DNA of 13,172 nucleotides from Acidobacteriota bacterium. Its GTDB lineage: Bacteria; Acidobacteriota; Vicinamibacteria; Vicinamibacterales; UBA2999. Where the stretch lies: NCBI GenBank assembly GCA_020851835.1, contig JADZBZ010000063.1:1-13172 (forward strand), in the 5' to 3' direction. The notes beneath the pieces were generated by a model. That model was given only the letters and a program-made list of their open reading frames with translations. It made no database searches and was not told the origin of the DNA. Of the stretch, positions 1 through 5,342 are shown in pieces. A program made the translations under genes and the position numbers. Position 1 is the stretch's first letter, and each line of letters opens with the position of its first letter.

Positions 1-326
1 CCGTAGTAGCTTCCCGCCGGCGTCGGACCGCCGAAGTGGGTCTGCGTGGCCGGTACGACGAAGGTGCCCTGGTCGTTCAAGCCCGGCCGGCTACCCACTT
101 CCACGACATACGTCGTCGGCGCATCATCGCCCCCGGGCGGTGTCCAGGTGCCGCGCACGTCGGTGCCGTCCTTGGTGAAGGTGAGGTTGGTCGGCGGGTC
201 TGGCGGCGCCGAGCAGTCGAACTGGCGGCCGCCGGGGCGGTTCTGCCCGCTCCGCATCACCCACAGGCCCACCAACACAACTGCCGTGATCACCACGACG
301 ACGGACACGATTCCGTTCTTGTTCAT
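1..326 (-). CDS. Membrane-anchored fibronectin type III domain protein (C-terminus outside window)
   Basis: The frame opens at an ATG at 326 and runs to the window edge without a stop, giving the first 108 residues. Residues about 5-24 form one hydrophobic segment after a short Lys/Asn N-terminus, so this is a signal anchor or uncleaved signal peptide with the rest outside the cytoplasm. From about residue 38 the sequence reads like a fibronectin type III domain: a PPDPPTNLTF start, a T.V.GTWTPP strand with the conserved Trp, then TTYVVEVGS and an AGSYY strand near the edge. FN3 domains usually mediate binding or act as spacers, and no enzyme domain is visible. A GAGGAG element lies 3 nt before the ATG, a short but usable spacing. 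An overlapping frame from a GTG at 330 gives an Arg/His-rich protein and is a shadow. The partner and function are unknown. Confidence 0.72.
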   Translation of the reverse strand, partial: MNKNGIVSVVVVITAVVLVGLWVMRSGQNRPGGRQFDCSAPPDPPTNLTFTKDGTDVRGTWTPPGGDDAPTTYVVEVGSRPGLNDQGTFVVPATQTHFGGPTPAGSYY

Positions 327-351
327 GCACTCCTCGGCACGGGATTGCCCT

Positions 352-360
352 AATCTAGCA
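352..360 (-). promoter_or_regulatory. Possible extended -10 promoter of the FN3 gene
   Basis: Read on the minus strand this is TGC-TAGATT, an extended -10 (TGN plus a 4/6 TATAAT match). It would place transcription start near 345, about 18 nt before the ATG. No convincing -35 box lies at the right distance. It is one of few A/T-rich patches in the 72-nt divergent intergenic region. No comparable promoter is visible for the rightward gene at 399. Confidence 0.3.
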
Positions 361-398
361 CGACCGTTTTCCACCGGCGGCGCGCCAGGGGCGTTCGG

Positions 399-1835
399 GT
401 GGATGATATAGATTCTCGTAGCTGTCGAGCGCGATTGTTGACGACCTCGCCCACCCACTTCGCGGTCGCAGCCCAGACGCGGCCGTCACCACCACGCGTT
501 GCCGCGTGGCGGCCCGGCGTCGACTTGCTGGCCATCGGCGCCCTCGCCCTCCTGCTCCGGATGGCCGTGATCGTGGCGACGACCGACAGCGGCGTGTTCT
601 CGGACATGGTGGACTACCACACGCGCGCTCAGTTGCTGCTCAGCCACCGCCCATGGCCGGATTCGGTCCGGGGCCCCGGGTACCCTGGCTTCCTGTCCTT
701 GCTCTACTTCTGGTCGGATCACGACTTGATCGCGGCCCGGGTGGGCAACGCCCTTCTCGCCACCGTCACGGCCATGCTCACCGTCGTCATGGCTGGCGAC
801 TTCGTCGGCCGGCGGGCGGCGCTGGCGGCGGGCGCCGCCGCGGCGGTGTATCCCGCCTCGGTCCTCTCGTCGGTGTATCTCATGCCGGAGGGACTCTACG
901 GCCTGCTCATCCTGCTCACACTGCTCGCGGCGCGCCGCGCGACGCTGCCGCGATCCCTGATGGCGGGTCTGCTGGCGGGGCTAGCCGCGCTCACCCGATC
1001 TCTTGGCATCGGCCTGCTGCCCACGCTGGCTGCCGGACACTGCGTTCGGGGATGGCGCGAGCGTCGATGGCGGCACGCCACCGCTGCCGTCGGGATCACC
1101 GGGTTGGCTTGCGCGTTGACGCTCGTTCCGTGGCTGAGTCACACGGTTCGTGTCTCCGGCGGCCCGATGCTCGATTCCACGTCGGCGGTGAACATCCTGA
1201 TCGGTGCCAATCCGAGAGCGCGCGAGCGGCTGCAGCTCGAAGACGGAGACTGGCTGCGGACGACCTATCTGAACGGCGCGACCAATGAGGCCGAGTTGAA
1301 TCGCCGAGCCCTTCAGGCCAGTTGGGAATGGATTACACAGAACCCCGGTGCCTGGCTGCGATTGCTTCCGCTGAAGGCCAGCTACCTCTGGGGGCTCGAA
1401 GGTCGAGAGCACGCATGGGCGTTCGCCAACTCGTACTTCGGAGAACGAGATCCCGTCGTTGTCTGGCTGTGGAGCGTCCTGCTGATCACCTGCCTGCCGC
1501 TTCTCGCCGTCCCGGCTATTGCGGGGCTGTGCCGACCCGGTCTGACGACGACGGCGACGGGCGTGCACGTCCTCACGCTGCTGGCGGTGGTGACACTGAT
1601 GCACGCGGTGAGCTTCGGCGAGACGCGCTTTCACCTGCCCATGATTCCACTGCTCGCGGCTCTGGCGGTGCGGGGGGTGGCGGGAGTCCGCGCCATGACC
1701 CCCGCGCGCTGGTTGGTGGCCACAGCACTGGCGGTGGTAATTGGATCGGGGTGGCTACGGCAACTACCCGAGCTGATGGAACGACTGCACCTGGTCACCA
1801 CGCCGGATGGCTGGCGGCTGATGCTGCCGTACTGA
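399..1835 (+). CDS. Polytopic glycosyltransferase, PMT/ArnT-like (GT39/GT83 type)
   Basis: This is a 478-residue integral membrane protein. A polar N-terminus (about 1-40) precedes a first membrane helix near 43-60. The following external loop has FSDMVDY at 67-73 and RGPGYPGF at 91-98, the acidic pair and PGYP signature of dolichyl/undecaprenyl-phosphate-sugar-dependent transferases. Several more hydrophobic segments follow (about 116-132, 140-156, 188-210, 225-245, 353-378, 386-430, 438-452), separated by a periplasmic region about 250-350. Such enzymes move a sugar from a polyprenyl-phosphate carrier to a protein, lipid A or glycan on the outer face of the inner membrane; the acceptor cannot be told here. 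The start is a GTG with AGGGG about 6 nt upstream. A later ATG at 561 would remove half of the first helix. The gene stands alone on this strand. Confidence 0.8.
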   Translation: MDDIDSRSCRARLLTTSPTHFAVAAQTRPSPPRVAAWRPGVDLLAIGALALLLRMAVIVATTDSGVFSDMVDYHTRAQLLLSHRPWPDSVRGPGYPGFLSLLYFWSDHDLIAARVGNALLATVTAMLTVVMAGDFVGRRAALAAGAAAAVYPASVLSSVYLMPEGLYGLLILLTLLAARRATLPRSLMAGLLAGLAALTRSLGIGLLPTLAAGHCVRGWRERRWRHATAAVGITGLACALTLVPWLSHTVRVSGGPMLDSTSAVNILIGANPRARERLQLEDGDWLRTTYLNGATNEAELNRRALQASWEWITQNPGAWLRLLPLKASYLWGLEGREHAWAFANSYFGERDPVVVWLWSVLLITCLPLLAVPAIAGLCRPGLTTTATGVHVLTLLAVVTLMHAVSFGETRFHLPMIPLLAALAVRGVAGVRAMTPARWLVATALAVVIGSGWLRQLPELMERLHLVTTPDGWRLMLPY

Positions 1836-1843
1836 AGAGGGAA

Positions 1844-1859
1844 CGCCGGACGCCCGGCG
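1844..1859. terminator. GC stem-loop after the glycosyltransferase gene
   Basis: CGCCGG (1844-1849) and CCGGCG (1854-1859) form a perfect 6-bp stem with a 4-nt loop, 8 nt after the glycosyltransferase stop. No T-run follows on the plus strand (ATCGTGCGGGG comes next), so intrinsic termination is uncertain. It may only protect the 3' end or pause transcription. Confidence 0.28.
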
Positions 1860-1870
1860 ATCGTGCGGGG

Positions 1871-1880
1871 AAAAAAGAAG
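1871..1880 (-). terminator. U-rich tract directly after tRNA-Pro
   Basis: On the minus strand the tRNA's CCA end is followed at once by CTTCTTTTTT. A six-T run like this is rare in such GC-rich DNA and could be the release tract for the merR-tRNA transcript. The hairpin before it would be the tRNA T-arm/acceptor stem, which ends somewhat far upstream, so this is a weak terminator call. It may instead be a 3' trailer for RNase processing. Confidence 0.3.
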
Positions 1881-1958
1881 TGGTCGGGATGCCGGGATTC
1901 GAACCCGGGACCTCCTGCACCCCAAGCAGGCGCGCTAGCCAGGCTGCGCTACATCCCG
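1881..1958 (-). tRNA. tRNA-Pro, anticodon GGG
   Basis: Read on the minus strand, this 78-nt cloverleaf is complete. The 7-bp acceptor stem is CGGGATG/CATCCCG with C1-G72, typical of bacterial tRNA-Pro. It has discriminator A73 and an encoded CCA at 1883-1881. The D-stem is GCGC/GCGC; the anticodon stem is CCTGC/GCAGG with loop TTGGGGT, so positions 34-36 are GGG and decode CCC/CCU. The variable loop is 5 nt and the T-stem is CCGGG/CCCGG with loop TTCGAAT. It lies 51 nt downstream of the merR stop with no clear promoter between, so cotranscription with merR and processing out of that transcript is likely. Confidence 0.96.
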
Positions 1959-1995
1959 AAAACCTCTCGCTCGCCCGCCGGACCAATCCGGGACG

Positions 1996-2008
1996 GGCGC
2001 CGGGCGCC
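1996..2008 (-). other. Short stem-loop after the merR stop
   Basis: GGCGC (1996-2000) and GCGCC (2004-2008) form a 5-bp stem with a 3-nt loop, 1 nt after the merR stop codon. No T-run follows, so it is not a classical terminator. It lies in the short leader between merR and the tRNA and could mark a processing or pausing site. Confidence 0.25.
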
Positions 2009-2009
2009 A

Positions 2010-2447
2010 CTACCGTTCGGCGCGCCGGGCGGCCTTGCCGTGCCGCTTCGACGGCGCGGGTGGGGCCAGAACCAACTCCGACGGGACGCCCGAATCGAGC
2101 ATCGCGAGGATGCCCCGCAGACCGTCGCGGACGAACCGCACGCGGGCACGCGCACGCGCCCCCAGGACTTCCTCGACGCTTATCGACGGCCGCTCAGCAG
2201 GGTCGTCGACGTCCTCCTCCAGGCGCCGCCGCGCACCCGCCAGCGTGAGACCTTCGCCAAACACCAGCGACTTGATGCGCAGCACCATGTCGATGTCCGA
2301 CCGCCCGTACATCCGCGACCCGCCGGGGGCGGGCGCTCGTCCCAGTTGCGGAAATTCCGCTTCCCAGGATCGCAGCATGTAAGGCTGCACGTTGGCGACC
2401 TCGCACACCTCGGCGGCTTTGAACGACTCCCGCTTGAGTGCTGCCAT
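2010..2447 (-). CDS. Short MerR-family transcriptional regulator
   Basis: This is a 145-residue protein with a MerR-type winged helix-turn-helix: FKAAEVCEVANVQPYMLRSW at about 9-28, then a wing ending in RMYGRSDIDMV. Then comes the second helical pair, FGEGLTLAGARRRLEE. MerR proteins bind as dimers to promoters with over-long spacers and untwist them. The C-terminal half here is short and ends in a basic Ala/Pro/Arg tail, with no recognisable ligand domain and only one cysteine. It is therefore not a metal sensor of the MerR/CueR kind, and the signal is unknown. The ATG at 2447 has AGG about 7 nt upstream. It is followed by tRNA-Pro(GGG), a pairing I recall from many genomes, where an ihfA gene often precedes the regulator. 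Family confidence is high; the role is unknown. Confidence 0.88.
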   Translation of the reverse strand: MAALKRESFKAAEVCEVANVQPYMLRSWEAEFPQLGRAPAPGGSRMYGRSDIDMVLRIKSLVFGEGLTLAGARRRLEEDVDDPAERPSISVEEVLGARARARVRFVRDGLRGILAMLDSGVPSELVLAPPAPSKRHGKAARRAER

Positions 2448-2467
2448 GACGACCTGTGCCGGCAGAC

Positions 2468-2473
2468 AGTATA
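2468..2473 (-). promoter_or_regulatory. Possible -10 box of merR
   Basis: On the minus strand this reads TATACT, a 5/6 match to the sigma70 -10 consensus, in otherwise very GC-rich sequence. It would start transcription about 14 nt before the merR ATG, with the AGGTCG ribosome site inside the leader. No -35 match is found at 16-19 nt, so the promoter may need an activator or the call may be wrong. Confidence 0.38.
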
Positions 2474-2499
2474 ACCGGTCTCCGCCCGGCCCGGGGCCA

Positions 2500-2516
2500 G
2501 GGCCGTCGGGCGGCCC
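2500..2516 (-). terminator. GC hairpin between der and merR
   Basis: GGGCCG (2500-2505) and CGGCCC (2511-2516) form a perfect 6-bp stem with a 5-nt loop, 45 nt downstream of the der stop and upstream of the merR -10 candidate. No T-run follows on the minus strand. It may help end the der transcript, but nearby GC-rich sequence can form other pairings too. Confidence 0.25.
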
Positions 2517-2561
2517 GCGCGCCGATCATCGACACGGGCGCCGTCCTGAAGACCCTACATC

Positions 2562-3947
2562 CTACCTGGGAGTGCCCTCCCGTCTGGCGGCGCGGCCCCG
2601 TCCGCGGTGTTCGGCCCGGCGCCGAACCGAGATGCGAATAGGCGATCCGAAGAACCCGTATTCCTCGCGAAGCCGGTTCTCCAGATACCGCATGTACGAG
2701 AAGTGCAGCCTGGTCGCCACGTTGGTGAAGAGCACGAACGACGGAGGCCCGACGCCGGTTTGCGCCGCGTACAGCACGCGCACGTTGCGGCTGCCCGTGC
2801 TGACCGGCGGGTGCGCGTTGGTGATGGCCTCCATGAAGCGGTTCAACTCCCCGGTCGGCACCCGGGCCATGCGCGCCTCAGCAACCCGCTCGATCGCTTC
2901 GAGCAGCTTCGGCGCCCGCTCCCCCGTCTTGGCCGAGATGTGCAGGATGGGTGCGAAGTCGAGGAACTTCAGCTGGAAGCGCACCTGCTCGTCGAACACC
3001 TTGGACCCATCCTGTCCATGCACCTTCATCAGGTCCCACTTGTTGGCCGCGATGATGATGCCCCGGCCCGCGTCGACGGCCGCACCGGCAATGGCGCCGT
3101 CCTGGTCGGTGGGCCCCTCGGTGGCATCCAGCACCAGCACGACGACGTCGGCCCGCTCGATTGCGCGCCGGGCCAGCATCACGCTCAGCGTTTCGACCTG
3201 GCCCGATCGCGAGACGGCACCGGGCCGGCGGATGCCGGCCGTGTCGACAATCCGGAACTGCTTGCGATGCCAGGTGAGCATCGTATCCACCGAGTCGCGC
3301 GTGGTGCCCGGCGTCTCGGACACGATCATCCGCTCCTCGCGCAACAGCAGGTTGACGAGCGACGACTTGCCCGCGTTGGGACGGCCGACAATCGCCACCG
3401 AGGTCTCGGGAGTCTCGTGTTCGGGAACGGCGCGCCCCGACGCCGGCAGGAGTTGGAGGATGGCGTCGGTCAAGTCGCCAACGCCCAGGCCGTGCTCGGC
3501 ACTGACTTCGATCACCGGATCGAAGCCGAGTCGGTACAGCTCGAGCGCGCCGTCGCGAGCGCGCCGATCATCCATCTTGTTGATCGCGAGGATGACACTC
3601 TTGCCGCTCGCGCGCGCAGCCGCTGCCACGTCCTGATCCCCGGGTACGAAGCCTTCACGCCCATCGGCCACCATCACCACCAGGTCCGCGTCGGCCAGCG
3701 CGCGCCGACCCCGATCGACGACGATCTCGTGCAGCGGATCCTGGCTAGCCCCGAACATGCCGCCCGTGTCGGTGAGGGTGAGGGCGCGCTCCTGCCAGAC
3801 GACTGGTTGCGTGATGACATCGCGCGTGGTGCCCGCCACCGGGGCCACGATGGATCGTCTGGTTTCTGCTAATCGATTGAAAAGAGTAGACTTACCGACG
3901 TTGGGTCGGCCGACGAGCACGACAGTGGGTGCGGTGGAAGAGGCCAA
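2562..3947 (-). CDS. der: Ribosome assembly GTPase Der (EngA)
   Basis: Der has two tandem GTPase domains and binds the 50S subunit during its maturation. This 461-residue protein shows the full set. The first domain has a P-loop GRPNVGKS (13-20), DTGG (60-63), NKMD (123-126) and SA (149-150). The second has GRPNAGKS (188-195), DTAG (235-238), NKWD (302-305) and SAK (338-340). A C-terminal KH-like domain follows (about 350-445), with a basic tail after it. Length is normal for the family. The start is set at TTG 3947 because GGAGG sits 5 nt upstream and the P-loop begins at residue 13, as usual for Der; the reading frame stays open upstream to 4646 but would overlap the HU promoter and gene. 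Codons about 17-30 are unusually A/T-rich. The gene diverges from the HU gene and probably is transcribed alone. Confidence 0.96.
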   Translation of the reverse strand: MASSTAPTVVLVGRPNVGKSTLFNRLAETRRSIVAPVAGTTRDVITQPVVWQERALTLTDTGGMFGASQDPLHEIVVDRGRRALADADLVVMVADGREGFVPGDQDVAAAARASGKSVILAINKMDDRRARDGALELYRLGFDPVIEVSAEHGLGVGDLTDAILQLLPASGRAVPEHETPETSVAIVGRPNAGKSSLVNLLLREERMIVSETPGTTRDSVDTMLTWHRKQFRIVDTAGIRRPGAVSRSGQVETLSVMLARRAIERADVVVLVLDATEGPTDQDGAIAGAAVDAGRGIIIAANKWDLMKVHGQDGSKVFDEQVRFQLKFLDFAPILHISAKTGERAPKLLEAIERVAEARMARVPTGELNRFMEAITNAHPPVSTGSRNVRVLYAAQTGVGPPSFVLFTNVATRLHFSYMRYLENRLREEYGFFGSPIRISVRRRAEHRGRGRAARREGTPR

Positions 3948-3952
3948 GGCGT

Positions 3953-3957
3953 CCTCC
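3953..3957 (-). promoter_or_regulatory. Shine-Dalgarno site fixing the TTG start of der
   Basis: On the minus strand this is GGAGG, a consensus ribosome binding site, 5 nt before the TTG at 3947. No ATG or GTG lies at a suitable position before the first P-loop, so this site decides the start. Confidence 0.8.
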
Positions 3958-3979
3958 GATCTTACAGGTACGCAAGGGG

Positions 3980-4023
3980 TTACGGATTGACACTCGTAAG
4001 TGCCACGGTTTACGATACTTACG
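3980..4023. repeat. TTACG/CGTAA operator-like elements on the HU promoter
   Basis: Four copies of one pentamer lie in 44 nt: TTACG at 3980-3984, 4010-4014 and 4019-4023, and its complement CGTAA at 3995-3999. TTACG-N10-CGTAA (3980-3999) is centred on the -35 box. The longer CGTAAGT (3995-4001) and ACTTACG (4017-4023) form a 7-bp inverted repeat with a 15-nt spacer, half-site centres 22 bp apart, spanning the promoter spacer and the -10 box. This geometry suits a dimeric repressor; its identity is unknown. It could also affect the divergent der gene. Confidence 0.5.
3987..4016 (+). promoter_or_regulatory. Sigma70-type promoter of the HU gene
   Basis: A perfect -35 box TTGACA (3987-3992) is followed after 18 nt by TACGAT (4011-4016), a 4/6 match to the -10 consensus. 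Transcription would start near 4023, leaving a leader of about 24 nt that contains AGGAG (4031-4035) before the ATG at 4047. This is the best promoter in the window and probably also serves the downstream protease gene. Confidence 0.72.
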
Positions 4024-4046
4024 CGGATCGAGGAGCGCGTCAGGGC

Positions 4047-4316
4047 ATGATCAAGGTCGACATCGTCAACGAAGTGTCGAGAGTCGCCGAGGTTACCAAA
4101 GTCAAAGCCGAGTTGGCGGTCGATGCGGTGTTCGAGGCCATGCGGCATTCCATGCAGCGTGGGGAACGCATTGAGCTGCGTGGCTTTGGCGTGTTTCAAG
4201 TCAAGCCCCGGAAGCGCGGCATCGGCCGCAACCCCAGGACCGGTAAGGAGGTGCGCATTCCGCCGGGGCGCACCATCCGCTTCAAGCCGGGCAAAGAACT
4301 GCAGAACATCGGGTAA
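4047..4316 (+). CDS. HU/IHF-family nucleoid DNA-binding protein
   Basis: This 89-residue protein has the expected length of HU/IHF (about 90). HU-type dimers bend and wrap DNA in the nucleoid. Residues 1-44 form the helical dimer part (MIKVDIVNEVSRVAEVTKVK). The signature RGFGVFQVKPRKRGIGRNP at about 45-63 leads into the DNA-binding arm, whose RNP turn holds the intercalating Pro at 63. The end is TIRFKPGKELQNIG. The sequence does not decide between HU and IHF alpha or beta, so no symbol is given. The ATG at 4047 is chosen because a longer form from TTG 3987 would begin inside the -35 box; AGGAG lies 11 nt upstream, a little far. The M50 protease gene follows after 6 nt, so both are likely on one transcript. 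Confidence 0.94.
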   Translation: MIKVDIVNEVSRVAEVTKVKAELAVDAVFEAMRHSMQRGERIELRGFGVFQVKPRKRGIGRNPRTGKEVRIPPGRTIRFKPGKELQNIG

Positions 4317-4322
4317 CCCTCC

Positions 4323-5330
4323 GTGCCACCTCCACCGGGATCCGAGCACGAGCGGGTTCCCTGGCCGCTCACCTCCGACTTCGGCTTCGACGAGCCGGTC
4401 CCCGTCGCACCGCCGCCGCCGCCGCCGCGTCCCGATCGCCCGTGGGTGCACCTGGTGCTTCTGGCACTCACCCTGGCAACCACGACTTTCGTCGGCGGCT
4501 GTCACTATCTGAGCTTCGAGCAGGCGTTTGCGCCGATTGCCGATGCCGACGTGACGGGCGTATTCAGCCGGCCTTCGTTCTACCTGAACGGCCTCTGGTA
4601 CAGCCTCACGGTGCTCGGCATCCTCGGGTGTCACGAGATGGGCCACTACGTGGCCTGCCTTCGCTACCGCGTCGACGCCACGCGCCCCTACTTCCTGCCA
4701 GCGCCCCTGCCGCTCACGGGCACGCTGGGCGCGGTGATCCGGATTCGGTCGCGAATCCCGTCGAAGACCGCCCTTTTCGACATCGGCATCGCGGGCCCGA
4801 TTGCCGGGTTCGTCGTCGCCGTGCCGGCGCTACTGGCCGGCCTGGCCCTGTCAGAGGTGGTGAGGTTGCCGCCGAACCAGCAAGACCTGATCTCGCTCGG
4901 CGAACCCCTGCTCTTCCGCGGTGCGGCCTGGCTGGTCTTCGGGACCGTCCCCGACGGGTACTCCGTCAACATGCACCCGATGGCATTTGCCGCGTGGTTC
5001 GGCCTGCTCGCCACCGCCCTCAACCTCTTTCCGGTTGCGCAACTCGATGGCGGCCACATCAGCTACGCCGTGCTGGGCCGGCGCTCGCTCTGGATCACAT
5101 CGGCCATGGTGCTGGTCGCCATCGGCCTGACCTTCCAGTCCACCAGCTGGATTGCCTGGACCGTGATGCTGCTGGTGATGCTGGCGGTGGTGGGCCCGCG
5201 CCATCCGCCGACGGTAGACGACCACACGCCAATCAGCCGCGGGCGGCTGTGGCTGGCGCTCTTCGCCGTCTTCATGCTGGCAGTATGCTTCACGCCCGCG
5301 CCCATCGAGCCGTTCGTCACCGGGCCCTGA
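4323..5330 (+). CDS. M50 family (site-2-protease-like) membrane metallopeptidase
   Basis: This is a 335-residue multi-pass membrane protein. The zinc site is HEMGH at 104-108, inside a hydrophobic segment, and the third ligand is in LDGGH at 241-245 (Asp242), preceded by NLFPVAQ, the usual M50 motif. This family cleaves substrates within the membrane. No PDZ domain is seen, so it is unlike RseP and closer to the compact site-2-protease group. The N-terminal 38 residues are cytosolic, Pro-rich and include six Pro in a row (30-35). Hydrophobic segments lie near 42-60, 92-112, 151-178, 217-240, 253-290 and 308-323. The start is GTG, 6 nt after the HU stop, with only a poor ribosome site, which suggests coupling to HU translation. 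A GTG at codon 42 is an alternative start but would cut into the first helix. The substrate is unknown. Confidence 0.88.
   Translation: MPPPPGSEHERVPWPLTSDFGFDEPVPVAPPPPPPRPDRPWVHLVLLALTLATTTFVGGCHYLSFEQAFAPIADADVTGVFSRPSFYLNGLWYSLTVLGILGCHEMGHYVACLRYRVDATRPYFLPAPLPLTGTLGAVIRIRSRIPSKTALFDIGIAGPIAGFVVAVPALLAGLALSEVVRLPPNQQDLISLGEPLLFRGAAWLVFGTVPDGYSVNMHPMAFAAWFGLLATALNLFPVAQLDGGHISYAVLGRRSLWITSAMVLVAIGLTFQSTSWIAWTVMLLVMLAVVGPRHPPTVDDHTPISRGRLWLALFAVFMLAVCFTPAPIEPFVTGP
4410..4427 (+). repeat. (CCG)6 trinucleotide tract inside the protease gene
   Basis: Six perfect CCG units encode six consecutive prolines at residues 30-35 of the membrane protease. Uniform codons make slippage in whole codons possible without a frameshift. 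Runs of Pro are known to stall ribosomes unless EF-P helps. Confidence 0.9.
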
Positions 5331-5342
5331 AGAAAAGGCACC

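Noticed and set aside
1881..1958. tRNA-Pro as an attachment site for an integrated element
   Set aside because: No integrase, no repeated tRNA 3' end and no foreign-looking gene block in the window.
1322..2248. Plus-strand frame running through the tRNA and merR
   Set aside because: It crosses the glycosyltransferase stop, a complete tRNA and an antisense regulator; composition is Arg/Ala/Gly noise.
2392..3636. Long plus-strand frame antisense to der
   Set aside because: Ser/Arg/Thr-rich shadow without motifs; der is complete on the minus strand.
3959..3964. TAAGAT as a -10 box for der on the minus strand
   Set aside because: Transcription would begin at the ribosome binding site itself, leaving no usable leader; no -35 is seen.
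3987..4046. Twenty-codon N-terminal extension of the HU protein from a TTG
   Set aside because: The TTG is the first half of the -35 box TTGACA, upstream of the predicted transcription start. The HU fold begins at MIKVDIV.
3948..4646. In-frame upstream extension of der by 233 codons
   Set aside because: It would run antisense through the HU gene and its promoter. The P-loop would start near residue 245, unlike any Der, while a GGAGG site precedes TTG 3947.
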